A stretch of DNA of 64,000 nt from Brachybacterium vulturis (GTDB taxonomy: Bacteria > Actinomycetota > Actinomycetes > Actinomycetales > Dermabacteraceae), in NCBI RefSeq assembly GCF_002407185.1, contig NZ_CP023563.1, positions 434,001-498,000 of the forward strand, in the 5' to 3' direction. How positions within the stretch are numbered: position 1 is the first letter of the stretch; every line of letters starts with the position of its first letter. The position numbers were made by a program, and so were the translations under genes. Positions 26,261 through 34,126 of this stretch are shown piece by piece. The notes beneath the pieces are model-generated. The model ran no database searches. It was not told where the DNA came from and worked only from the letters and a program-made list of their open reading frames with translations.

Positions 26261-27793
26261 TCAGCCAATAAGCTCCGCAGAGTAGTTGTAAACATCGGGT
26301 CGTCCTGAAAGCACATCGAAGCCATTGGCCTCCACCGCAGACCGGATTACGCGCGCCATCCTTAAGAAGCTTGGAAACCGAAGGTCAATTGGATTCCCGG
26401 TCCTGGACGATGGGACCTCAAGTTTCAGGAGCTTATCGCCTGCAAGCCCATGCGGACTAGGAAGCACACCGCTAAGCCCTAAAATATCAGCCCGGCGCTT
26501 AAGTGCCAGAATCGTCTGGTTTAGCATCCAACCGTCCAACGCCCTCAACTGTTGATAGTTATCGACGCTCGGATAGAAGGCCATAAGGCCCTTAAAAGAC
26601 CGAGGCGGGACGTAGCCTCCATGGTACCTACGCAGATCCCGTTCCGAAAGACCCCCATAAAGATACCTTCGAACCTGCCAAATATAAGCAACATAGTCTC
26701 GATCGTTCGCAGTAATGCGACCCATGTCTTGGCGACCACGCAAAGGGGCACGAAGCAGGTTGGAGTAGATCAGTTGCCGAATTCGACGTTTAATCTCTCG
26801 AACGCGAGCGTCACTAATGGACACCCCCGAACTGCTAATAGTATGCCCTAAATAATCGGTTGACTGGATTGAGGTGAACTCTGTGGCGGACCGGGAAGAC
26901 TGCACCAAGAGCTGTATTCCTGGACTCTTCTCAAGATTTATCGGCGTCCCGGCCTTTGAGGCGAAGTGGTGCAGAATGTCCGCGGCTCTTGAAATTTCAT
27001 CGTAACTCTCACTCCAAATTACGGTGTCGTCAGCATACCGTGCGAAGTTTAGGGCTCTTCGCTCCAGCAAATTGTCAAGTTCCGTAGCGGCCACATTGGC
27101 CAAGAACAAGCTGATTGAGGTTCCCTGAGGAAGGCCGCTCGCGCGGTCGAGAAGCTTTTCTTCGCGCTCGTCATAGACCGGAATTCGTAGGAACTCTTGG
27201 ATCAGGTACTGCTCTAGCCTGGTTCGCCTTATTCCATGCTCATCAAGTGCATGAAGCAAGTATTTGTGCGAAACTTTGTCGAAAAATTTGGAAAAATCGT
27301 ACTGTGCAACAAAGATCCGATTCGTGCCGCTCCAGCTTTTCGCAACATATTCAACCGCATCATGTGGACCGCGATCTTCCCGATATGCGTACGAGCGGCC
27401 ATTAAAACTTGCTTGGTTTCGACGAAGGAGCGACTTCATTAGTCGACGCGATACGGCCTCATCAGCTATAGAAAGCACAGAAAGGGCGCGACTTCCGCCG
27501 CCGGGCTTATCCAGCTTTATAATCTCCGGAGAAAGAGGCTTGTAGCGTCTCTCTACGATCGCGCTACGAATACCGGAAGCTAATCGACCTGCACTGGAAT
27601 GAACTTTATAGGGATTGAATGCGGACCCCCGCTCCCAAAGGCTCGGAGTCTTCAAAAGAACTGCGCCGGTCGCACCATTTTCTCGACGCGCCCTCCGCTT
27701 ATTTTCATCACTGACCCACTGAGCATAACGCTCATGTCGACGAATGCGAACCTTTGCGGCGATAATGATATCGGCCTCTAATGACTCCCACAT
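26261..27793 (-). CDS. Stand-alone bacterial reverse transcriptase, putative defence RT
   Basis: A 510-residue RNA-directed DNA polymerase. Residues 1-80 are a basic helical N-terminus. RT motifs follow in order: KPGGGSRALSVLSIADEAVS (about 96-115), motif A AQYDFSKFFDKVSH with catalytic D166, motif B GLPQGTSISLFLANV (220-234), motif C FARYADDTVIW with D255-D256, motif D INLEKSPGIQLLV, and motif E TDYLGHTIS. The 200 residues after about 325 form a helical, arginine-rich domain, with no maturase (X/DNA-binding) or HNH motif, no Cas1 fusion and no retron VTG motif. This points to the unknown-group/DRT and Abi-like class of defence RTs rather than a group II intron or retron; the subgroup cannot be assigned here. 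GGAG five bases upstream supports ATG 27793. Base composition is much less GC-rich than the surroundings, a sign of transfer. Confidence 0.9.
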   Translation of the reverse strand: MWESLEADIIIAAKVRIRRHERYAQWVSDENKRRARRENGATGAVLLKTPSLWERGSAFNPYKVHSSAGRLASGIRSAIVERRYKPLSPEIIKLDKPGGGSRALSVLSIADEAVSRRLMKSLLRRNQASFNGRSYAYREDRGPHDAVEYVAKSWSGTNRIFVAQYDFSKFFDKVSHKYLLHALDEHGIRRTRLEQYLIQEFLRIPVYDEREEKLLDRASGLPQGTSISLFLANVAATELDNLLERRALNFARYADDTVIWSESYDEISRAADILHHFASKAGTPINLEKSPGIQLLVQSSRSATEFTSIQSTDYLGHTISSSGVSISDARVREIKRRIRQLIYSNLLRAPLRGRQDMGRITANDRDYVAYIWQVRRYLYGGLSERDLRRYHGGYVPPRSFKGLMAFYPSVDNYQQLRALDGWMLNQTILALKRRADILGLSGVLPSPHGLAGDKLLKLEVPSSRTGNPIDLRFPSFLRMARVIRSAVEANGFDVLSGRPDVYNYSAELIG

Positions 27794-28060
27794 CACAGCT
27801 CCGTAAACTTTATAGCTGCCGATAGCGAGAACGTCGCCACCGGCAGCGCATCCCCGGTCAAGATAAAATACGCTTCACGCAATCGCACGCTCGCACGCTC
27901 GATCTCATGGGCTCGTCGGTTGGCGCACCTACCGCAAGCTTCGACTGACCGCGGACTAGTCACACTGGTGACCTGGGCTCGACTATAGCAGAGTCTTCAG
28001 CGTGCGTGCTGCACCGGCGACACTGGGAATACTTTCCCCGTTGGGGGATTGCCTTTATGT
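27794..28060 (-). ncRNA. Candidate structured leader/ncRNA upstream of the reverse transcriptase
   Basis: About 270 non-coding bases between an AT-rich promoter-like patch and the RT start. Inverted repeats include GTCAC-ACTG-GTGAC (27959-27972) and CCCC-GTT-GGGG (about 28037-28047). There is also a tandem TCGCACGC repeat (27883-27898) and a TATAGT element on the minus strand (27987-27982). No open frame is convincing. Several defence RT systems and retrons encode an ncRNA template immediately upstream of the RT gene; that this is one is inference. Confidence 0.3.
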
Positions 28061-28080
28061 AAAATAAAAACTTATTCCAA
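28050..28080 (-). promoter_or_regulatory. AT-rich promoter-like patch for the RT leader
   Basis: The minus strand reads TTGGAATAAGTTTTTATTTT then ACATAAAGG, by far the most AT-rich run in the window. TTGGAA as a -35 with TAAAGG about 17 bases later is possible. It would give a leader of roughly 250 bases before the RT start. Confidence 0.35.
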
Positions 28081-28109
28081 AGCAACTATTCGCCATCAGA
28101 TATCTTGTA

Positions 28110-28122
28110 ACGTCACTGACGT
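28110..28122. repeat. Small perfect dyad in the AT-rich gap
   Basis: ACGTCA-C-TGACGT, a perfect 13-bp dyad between the RT promoter patch and the IS1380-family remnant. The role is unknown; it could be an operator or a hairpin. Confidence 0.35.
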
Positions 28123-28317
28123 GAAATAGCTGAACGCTCGTCTTGGGTGGATAATGACCTAGCGTGAACCGCGAAATACAAGGTGTTAGAACTCAACCGT
28201 GAAATTTCATGGGGGCGCGGTCTTGGAGGGTGGACCAGATAGCGAAAGGCGCTCGTGGCCAGGGATAATACGGGTTGTCGAGACTCGCATTCATCCGCTG
28301 GAAGGAGCACCTTTCAG

Positions 28318-29111
28318 ATGTCCCACCCTACCTTGTTCTCCTACCCACGTCCGCGCGTGGACATCGCTGAGGCCCCGGCGGTCTCGCATGTCGGCGCGGT
28401 GCTGTTGACCGACACGATCCACCCCACCGGCCTGGCCGCTTCACTGCGCGAAGCGTTGGAGCCGTGGACGAAGCCACTGGCCGAGCATCACGCCTCGAAG
28501 GTCCAGCTGGACCTCGCGATGACTCTCGCAGTCGGCGGGGAAGTCGCCCGTGACACCAACCTGCTGCGGTGCGAGCCGGGCGTGTTCGGCGACGTCGCCT
28601 CACCTCCGACGATCTCCCGCATGCTCACCACACCCGCCGAGGACACACCCGCCGTGATCGAGGCGATCTCGACAGCCCGCCGGACCGCGCGTGAGCGGAC
28701 CTGGACTCTCGCCGGCGACCACTCCCCAGCCGCGAAGGCCAGTGCGAAGAACCCGCTAGTCATCGACCTCGACGCCACCTTGATCACCGCCCACAGAGAA
28801 GTAGCAGGCCGCACCGACGTTCAAACGCGGCTTCGGCTACCACCCGCTGTGCGCGTTCCTGGACCACGGCCAGACCGGGACCGGCGAGCCGCCGGCGATC
28901 CACCTCCGCCCCGGCAACGCGGGATCGAACACCGCGACCGATCACATCACCGTCACCCGTCAGGCCCTGGCCCAGCTCCCACCGGCGCTGCTGGGCCGGA
29001 GCGGGCGGGGCTCGAAGAAGATCCTGATCCGCACCGACGGGGCCGGCGGCACCAAGGACTTCATGGGCTGGCTTCAGCGGCGGCGTCTGGCCTATTCGGT
29101 CTGATTCACCC
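28318..29111 (+). pseudogene. IS1380-family transposase, 5' part (broken)
   Basis: Starts MSHPTLFSYPRPRVDIAEAP at an ATG with GGAG upstream. The frame is good through VIDLDATLITAH (the first catalytic Asp region). Then a one-base loss near 28803 shifts it: the original run was H-S-E-K-Q-Q-A-A-P-T-F-K, and the Gln codon is also now TAG. The downstream frame FGYHPLCAFLDHGQTGTGEP and ILIRTDGAGGTKDFMGWL is plainly IS1380-like. A TGA at 29102-29104 interrupts LAYSV-FT just before the IS30 insertion. At least three lesions lie in this half. Confidence 0.8.
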
Positions 29112-29137
29112 GGTGGTGTCAAAGCGTGGAAGCAACA
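29112..29137 (+). repeat. IS30-family left inverted repeat
   Basis: Starts GGTGGTGTCAAAGCGTGGAA and ends GCAACA. It matches the opposite end at 23 of 26 positions. The transposase stop codon lies inside it. Confidence 0.85.
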
Positions 29138-30153
29138 TGGGGTTCGCCGGCCAGTAGTCGTGCGAAGGATTCTGTCGGTGTCAGGAAGCCCAGCCGCCGG
29201 CGGGGCCGGTTGTTGATCTCCTCCGCGATGGTGGTGAGGTAGGGCTGGTGGTCGGGGATCGCCGTGCCCTTGGGGAGGTACTCGCGGTAGAGCCGGTTCG
29301 TGTTCTCGTTCGAGGGCCGCTGCCACGGCGAGTGAGGGTCGGCGAAGTAGACCGGCATGTCCGTGGCCAGGGAGACCTTCGCGTGGTGCGCCATCTCGCT
29401 GCCCTGGTCCCATGCCAGTGAGGCCTGCATCATCCGTGGCAGCTCGGTGAAGTACTCGATCACCGCATCCGCGGTGCCCTCGGCGTGTTTCGAGGGCAGG
29501 GCGAGCAGACCGGTGAACCCGCTCATCCGCTCCACCAGCGTCGCCGCGCACGAGGACCCGTTCTTCCCGATGATCAGGTCGCCCTCCCAGTGCCCGGGCA
29601 CCCGCCGCTTCGCGGCGTCCTCGCCCCGCTCCGCGATCGGGACCATGCCCACGATCGGGCCACCCCTGGAGCGGCCAGTGGTGCGTGTCCGGCGCTTGGT
29701 CCGCTTGGACTGCAAGAAGATCCCACGCTTGGCGAGTTCCCCGCGGGGAATCGCGTAGATGTACTGGTAGATCGCTTCTCCGCTGACGGTGCGGCCCTGA
29801 GCGTCGGGAGAGTTCGCCATGCGTTCAACGGTCGGGTCTGCGGCCTCCAGACGCAAGCGACCCGCGATCTCGTTCGGCGTCCACGACGCTGCGAGATCGG
29901 CGTTGACACGCGCCTCGAGCACCGGGTCCTTCGCCACTTTCCGGACCTGTGGGCGCGAGCGCTGGCGCTGCGCCTTCACGTCCGCGGTCACCGCTTGATA
30001 GCCGCGCGTCTTCGTTGAGTTCCGGCGCAGCTCTCTGGAGACCACCGAAGGGCATCTACTCAGGTGAGAAGCGATCTTCCGGACTCCCCACCCGGCCTTC
30101 GATCCCGTCGAGATCTCCATCCGCTCCGTGAACGTGAGTCGCCGCCGCACCAT
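29119..30153 (-). CDS. IS30-family transposase
   Basis: A 344-residue transposase. An N-terminal helix-turn-helix (LTFTERMEISTGSKAGWGVR, then KIASHLSRCPSVVSRELRRN) binds the inverted repeats. The DDE catalytic core is read from HWEGDLIIGKNGS (first Asp), SLAWDQGSEMAHH (second Asp) and PHSPWQRPSNENTNRLYRE (Glu). The tail ENTNRLYREYLPKGT and NNRPRRRLGFLTPTE is the classic IS30 signature. The frame is intact, so the element may still be mobile. It is inserted in opposite orientation to the older IS1380 transposase gene. Confidence 0.95.
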   Translation of the reverse strand: MVRRRLTFTERMEISTGSKAGWGVRKIASHLSRCPSVVSRELRRNSTKTRGYQAVTADVKAQRQRSRPQVRKVAKDPVLEARVNADLAASWTPNEIAGRLRLEAADPTVERMANSPDAQGRTVSGEAIYQYIYAIPRGELAKRGIFLQSKRTKRRTRTTGRSRGGPIVGMVPIAERGEDAAKRRVPGHWEGDLIIGKNGSSCAATLVERMSGFTGLLALPSKHAEGTADAVIEYFTELPRMMQASLAWDQGSEMAHHAKVSLATDMPVYFADPHSPWQRPSNENTNRLYREYLPKGTAIPDHQPYLTTIAEEINNRPRRRLGFLTPTESFARLLAGEPHVASTL

Positions 30154-30191
30154 CCCAGGTCTCCTCGCCTCGGGCTCCCACCGACCGGGAG

Positions 30192-30217
30192 TGTTGCTAC
30201 GACGCTATGACACCACC
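30192..30217 (-). repeat. IS30-family right inverted repeat
   Basis: On the minus strand it reads GGTGGTGTCATAGCGTCGTA then GCAACA. It differs from the left end at positions 11, 17 and 19. Confidence 0.85.
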
Positions 30218-30836
30218 CCCTCCCCACACATGTTCCCGAGCTGCTGAAACGCATCGATGAGTCGAAGACGTGGATTCCCGCCTACGACAGCGGGGACGAC
30301 AGGAGCCGTGAGGGGGCGTTCGTGGCGGAACTGACCGGGCTGCTGGACCTTTCCGGCTGGCCCGAGAGGATGCGAGTGATCGTGCGCAAGGAACGTCCCC
30401 ATCCCGGAGCGCGGCTGCGGATCACCGACCACGAGGGCATCCGCATCACCGCGTTCGCGACCAACACCGCACGCGACCAGCTCCCGACCCTGGAGCTGCG
30501 TCACCGCCGCCGAGTACGCTGCGAGGATCGGCTCCGTAACGCCAGGACATGGGACTGCTGAAGTTCCCGCTGCAGTCTTTCGCGCAGAACCAGATCTGGT
30601 GCCAGATCATCCAGCTCGCCTCCGAGCTGGTCGCCTGGATGCAGACCATCGCCTTCACCAGTGACGACGCTAGGAAGTGAGAGCCCAAACGGCTCCGCGC
30701 GCGGTTGTTCGAGATCCCCGCGACCCTCGTGCGCCGCTGCCGGCACAAGGTTCTCCACATCGCCCGGCACCCTCCCGACGCCGTGAGAGTCCTGACCGGC
30801 GTCAACCGGCTCCGCACCGCCGTCGCGCAGACCTGA
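30218..30836 (+). pseudogene. IS1380-family transposase, 3' part (broken)
   Basis: Continues from the split gene with HVPELLKRIDESKTWIPAYD, later DQLPTLELRHRRRVRCEDRL. Loss of one A near 30543 (RNA-K-DMGLLKFPLQ is read across the shift) and a TGG-to-TGA change at about 30678 (DDARK*EPKRLR) disrupt it again. The final stop is at 30834-30836. It is non-functional regardless of the IS30 insertion. Confidence 0.8.
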
Positions 30837-31176
30837 GTGGCGAGCCCCCGTCCCTACGACCCCCAGCACCTTCTCGGGAGTTGAACCCGACCGCCCGCAA
30901 CAGACACTGCGACAATCTGTCGCTCCCGCATGCCAGAATCAGCAGCTGAACACCGGCAAAGACGTTGACCGCCCCCGCTCACCAGCCCAATGAAACATCG
31001 AGACTAGCCACGGAATGCCAGGACGGAGCAACCGGGCTGACCGCGGTGCGCGCGGGCGGACAGCAGCCGGCACAATGCCACCCCGCCGCCAGCGCTGAGG
31101 CGGCTCTCTGTCCAGGCTGTAGCGACCCCGCCTCGCTCGGTACGATCTTCAACGTGCCCAACCTTGAGAAGCTTGC
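30837..31176. other. Intergenic stretch after the dead IS1380 gene
   Basis: About 340 bases holding the right flank of the dead element and the promoter region of the Nudix gene. No convincing gene and no clear terminal inverted repeat were found. Confidence 0.4.
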
Positions 31177-31671
31177 ATGACGGCCTACCAGACCGTACGC
31201 GTCGTTGCCGCGATCCTCGAGCGCGCCGGCACGGTTTTCGTTGCACGGCGAGATAAGGATCGTAGCTCCGGCGGCCTATGGGAATTCCCGGGCGGAAAGG
31301 TTGAGCCAGGGGAAGCTCCCAAGGAAGCCTTACATCAAGAACTCAGGGAAGAGCTAGCCGTCGAAGCCAGCATCGGAGATTTCGTTGATCGAAACTGGAC
31401 GTCCGTCAACGGGGAACCGCTCAAGATGACCTGCTACGCAGCCACTCTTGCTGGGTCCGGCCCCGAGCGCAGCACAGATCACGATGCGATGAGGTGGGTC
31501 CGACTTGATCAGCTGTTATCCCTCAACTGGGCGCCGGCAGATATACCCATCATTGAGCGACTCCCGCAATCTCTTCGAGCTACCGGTGTGACGCCCGCCT
31601 ACACTGCGGGACTCGCCATGGGCGACCTAGACGCACCCCAGGCGGACCACGCTAGCCGGGCGAATCAGTAG
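31177..31671 (+). CDS. Nudix hydrolase, MutT/8-oxo-dGTPase-like
   Basis: A 164-residue nucleotide pyrophosphohydrolase, cytoplasmic. The Nudix box is complete: GGKVEPGEAPKEALHQELRE-EL (about residues 38-60), preceded by GGLWEFPGG as in MutT and CTP pyrophosphohydrolases. VRVVAAILERAGTVFVARRD forms the first strands. It would cleave oxidised or non-canonical NTPs. Its 3' end overlaps the convergent HNH gene by 20 bases. It is less GC-rich than the core genome and sits beside an RT and a restriction-type endonuclease, so a nucleotide-handling role in a defence island is possible; general house-cleaning is equally plausible. Confidence 0.88.
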   Translation: MTAYQTVRVVAAILERAGTVFVARRDKDRSSGGLWEFPGGKVEPGEAPKEALHQELREELAVEASIGDFVDRNWTSVNGEPLKMTCYAATLAGSGPERSTDHDAMRWVRLDQLLSLNWAPADIPIIERLPQSLRATGVTPAYTAGLAMGDLDAPQADHASRANQ

Positions 31672-32632
31672 GATGCAAGAAATCGGCCCGAAGCCTCCGA
31701 GAAACTGAGTCATTCTCGAAACGACGATATTGACGTTCTAACAGCGATTGGTCGGGGCGCTCTTTCCTCACCGAAGGAAGCACGCTGAGCTTGTTTCCGT
31801 GGAGTCCCTTCAAGCCGAACTCTAGCATCGGCCCATCGACCTCATTCAGCACATCCTCTCGCACTCCGATTTTATAACCGGGCGAAATGCCAATGATTCC
31901 TACGTCGTACGCAGCGTGATGGATTTTGCACAGCGCTAGCCCATTACGTACCGCCGCCACCCCGGCCGGGTCAGCATCAGGAACGATATGTGCGGCGTCC
32001 AGTAGAGCGGAGTGTCGCAACATACAAATTGAGCATCGAGTGCCGTACGCCTGCATCACGAGCCCCCGAAAAACAGGTTGATGTAGGCGCCGACGAGTCT
32101 CCTGCAGTACATATCGCTTGGTCACCTCGTCGACGTCCCGGCCCGTCGACTCAATATTCTGAAGCCCATCGGTGGCTACGACAAACTGCTGATGCTCCCG
32201 CTCTTCTGCGACAATGTAGACCGGATATATCGGCTTGTATATCCCCTGCGCGACACCCCAGAACCAAATCAGAGGCCGCTTCTGCTCCATCGCTGCACGC
32301 AATCCCCGGTTCGTGTATTTTTCGGGATTGTCGCCATCCCACTTGTACCGCATGAGACCGTCGCTTCCCAAGCGATCATCGTAAGGACGTTCCTGACCCG
32401 GCGCTCGGTAAGTGGTTGTTATGGAGAACGCACTGGACATCCCTGCCGGTTTTCGAATACCGAGCTGGCGATCTCTCAGCGGAAATTTATCGCCGCGAAA
32501 ACGGAAGTCATCGAGGTCCTCGTACGAGATTGCATCGAGTCCATCATTCGTCCATGCGGCGAGCCATTCCATCGCTTCCGCGCGAAGCGCCACCTCGTCA
32601 ACATCGGACCACATGACCCGATAGTCGCACAT
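31652..32632 (-). CDS. HNH restriction-type endonuclease with modified-DNA (phosphorothioate-like) binding domain
   Basis: A 326-residue DNA endonuclease. Residues 90-160 (ERPYDDRLGSDGLMRYKWDG, then NRGLRAAMEQKRPLIWFWGV and YKPIYPVYIV) resemble the sulfur-binding domain of ScoMcrA-like enzymes that cut phosphorothioated DNA. Residues 205-260 are an HNH nuclease: CSICMLRHSALLDAAHIVPD, NGLALCKIHHAAYD, with the metal-binding HH and the two Cys of CSIC. The tail (LRADFLHP) is typical of the family. It is likely a stand-alone type IV restriction gene that attacks modified foreign DNA; no dnd/modification genes are in the window, as expected. The start may be the ATG at 32632 or, by internal M, 32614. 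It is less GC-rich than its neighbours. Confidence 0.75.
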   Translation of the reverse strand: MCDYRVMWSDVDEVALRAEAMEWLAAWTNDGLDAISYEDLDDFRFRGDKFPLRDRQLGIRKPAGMSSAFSITTTYRAPGQERPYDDRLGSDGLMRYKWDGDNPEKYTNRGLRAAMEQKRPLIWFWGVAQGIYKPIYPVYIVAEEREHQQFVVATDGLQNIESTGRDVDEVTKRYVLQETRRRLHQPVFRGLVMQAYGTRCSICMLRHSALLDAAHIVPDADPAGVAAVRNGLALCKIHHAAYDVGIIGISPGYKIGVREDVLNEVDGPMLEFGLKGLHGNKLSVLPSVRKERPDQSLLERQYRRFENDSVSRRLRADFLHPTDSPG

Positions 32633-32659
32633 CGCGGCCGCTGGTGAGCAAGAAACTGG

Positions 32660-33961
32660 CTACCGACCCATCGGCAACCGCACCACCCCGAACCCCACCA
32701 TCCCCGCCACCGGCAGCAACACCCACCACCAGGTCACGCCGCTCTCCCCCACCACACCCACCGAGGCCATCACGGCGAGCCCCGCGATGACGGTGACCGC
32801 GGCGAAGATCGGCTTCCACATCGCCGGCGGCGGCCTGTCGTCGGCCCGCGGGTCCTCGAACCGTCCCATCACCAGCACCACCACCCCGGTCAGCGCCAGC
32901 AGCACCAGCGCCCACAGCGGCCTGGTCGCCCACCACACCCCGGTGAGCGGCTCCGGCAGCAGCGCCCGGGCGTCGAGGGCGAGCAGCAGGTGCGCGAGCC
33001 CCACCATCACGGTGAGGTGCCACAGGAACCAGGTCATGATCCGCTGGTTCACCAGCACGGTCACGAACCACAGCCGAGCCCTGGCCAGCAGCGCGGTGAG
33101 CGGCTTCTCGAGGGAGAGCACCAGGCCGGCCTGCATCATGCCCAGGAACGCCATGGTGATGCGGGTGGGGCTGGAGTTGGAGATGTCATCCGCGGCGGAG
33201 GTGATCATCGAGACCGGGTACGGGCCCGCGCTCACGAGCAGCAGCAGTCCGGCCAGGCCGGTCCCGGCGAGCAGCAGGCGCCTGCCGGCGCCGGCGAGGC
33301 GGCCGTCCAGCCAGGCGAAGCCGAACTGGTGGAACGCGGCCCAGACCAGCAGATAGTTCGGGTAGCCGAGCAGCGGCTGATCCGCCACGAGGCTCACTGC
33401 GTCCACGATCCCGGCGAGCGCGAGCGCGCCGATGATCGACCACCATCCGAATCTCTCCCACAGCAGCAGGCAGGGCGGGGCCACCAGGATCACCATCAGG
33501 TAGGCGGCGAGGAACCAGGTGGGGATCAGCGCCATCTGGGAGGCGAGCTGCACGGTGGCGTGCGGTGCCCCGGCGGCGACGGCCACCACCCCGATCACCA
33601 GCCAGGCCAGCAGCAGCGGTATCAGCGGGATCCCTAGGCGTCGCAGCCTGGCGCGCAGCCACTGGGCGTAGCCGACGTCCTTGCGGCGGGCGGAGCGCCA
33701 GGAGAGGGCGTTGGAGTAGCCGCCCACCAGGAAGAAGATCGGCATCACCTGGAACACCCAGGTCAGCGGGTGGGTCCAGACGGCGCCGTCGAGCACGCCG
33801 TGGGGCTGGATGCCGCCGTCGGCGTCGACCCCGATGATCGTCCAGTGCCCGAGCACCACCACGGTGATCGCGGCGGCGCGCAGGAAGTCGACCACGCGGT
33901 TCCGGCTGGCCGGCGTGGCGGCATCGACCTTCTCGGCGCGGCTCAGGCGGGTGCTCGTCAT
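32660..33961 (-). CDS. Acyltransferase family 3 membrane protein
   Basis: A 433-residue integral membrane O-acyltransferase with about ten hydrophobic helices. NRVVDFLRAAAITVVVLGHW carries the family's R..D.LR and H motif (catalytic His in LGHW), followed by QVMPIFFLVGGYSNALSWRS. WFLWHLTVMVGLAHLLLALD is the late conserved helix. Such proteins acetylate or otherwise acylate cell-surface sugars or lipids using cytoplasmic acyl donors. The real substrate is unknown. High GC returns here, so this begins the core region to the right of the accessory segment. It is on the same strand as the HNH gene with a gap of 27 bases, but composition differs and cotranscription is unlikely to be ancestral. Confidence 0.85.
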   Translation of the reverse strand: MTSTRLSRAEKVDAATPASRNRVVDFLRAAAITVVVLGHWTIIGVDADGGIQPHGVLDGAVWTHPLTWVFQVMPIFFLVGGYSNALSWRSARRKDVGYAQWLRARLRRLGIPLIPLLLAWLVIGVVAVAAGAPHATVQLASQMALIPTWFLAAYLMVILVAPPCLLLWERFGWWSIIGALALAGIVDAVSLVADQPLLGYPNYLLVWAAFHQFGFAWLDGRLAGAGRRLLLAGTGLAGLLLLVSAGPYPVSMITSAADDISNSSPTRITMAFLGMMQAGLVLSLEKPLTALLARARLWFVTVLVNQRIMTWFLWHLTVMVGLAHLLLALDARALLPEPLTGVWWATRPLWALVLLALTGVVVLVMGRFEDPRADDRPPPAMWKPIFAAVTVIAGLAVMASVGVVGESGVTWWWVLLPVAGMVGFGVVRLPMGR

Positions 33962-34126
33962 CGGCCTGCCCCCTCGTCGGCGCCCCGACCCGTCCCGGTC
34001 GGGACGGGGCCGCTGGCTGTGACCGCAATCTACCGTAGCGGCGCGAGCGGCACGCGCCCCTGGCTCCGCTGTGCCGTCTGGGCAAGAGCGCTTCCGCGCC
34101 GGGGTGGGATCTGCCAGGCTCGCCGC

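Larger units (their letters stand above)
29112..30217 (-). mobile_element. IS30-family insertion sequence
   Basis: An apparently complete 1106-bp element: one 344-residue transposase gene between 26-bp terminal inverted repeats that match at 23 positions, flanked by CCC on both sides (29109-29111 and 30218-30220). Removing the element and one CCC restores the interrupted IS1380 transposase reading frame, which proves the ends and the 3-bp target duplication. Confidence 0.9.
28318..30836 (+). mobile_element. Inactive IS1380-family element split by an IS30-family insertion
   Basis: Two halves of one DDE transposase gene (28318-29111 and 30218-30836) flank an intact IS30-family element. Joining the halves after removing one copy of the 3-base target CCC restores the frame ...FTLPTHVPELLKRIDESKTW. 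The terminal inverted repeats of this older element could not be located with confidence, so only the gene is delimited. Confidence 0.75.

Noticed and set aside
27883..27898. Tandem TCGCACGC repeat as a CRISPR array
   Set aside because: Only two 8-base copies with no spacer; no cas genes in the window.
26261..28060. The reverse transcriptase as a classical retron
   Set aside because: The motif after the YADD core reads TDYLGHTIS and no VTG or NAxxH signature is visible; no clear msr/msd inverted repeat pair was found. The call remains open to a covariance-model search.
26261..28317. The reverse transcriptase as a group II intron-encoded protein
   Set aside because: No maturase X or DNA-binding domain, no intron domain V-like hairpin was found on either side, and the host gene is not interrupted.
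30446..30869. Minus-strand open frames opposite the IS1380 3' half
   Set aside because: Shadows of the decayed transposase; the plus strand shows the real transposase homology.
31004..31246. A minus-strand 80-codon frame overlapping the Nudix start
   Set aside because: It overlaps the well-supported Nudix gene antisense and has no motifs.
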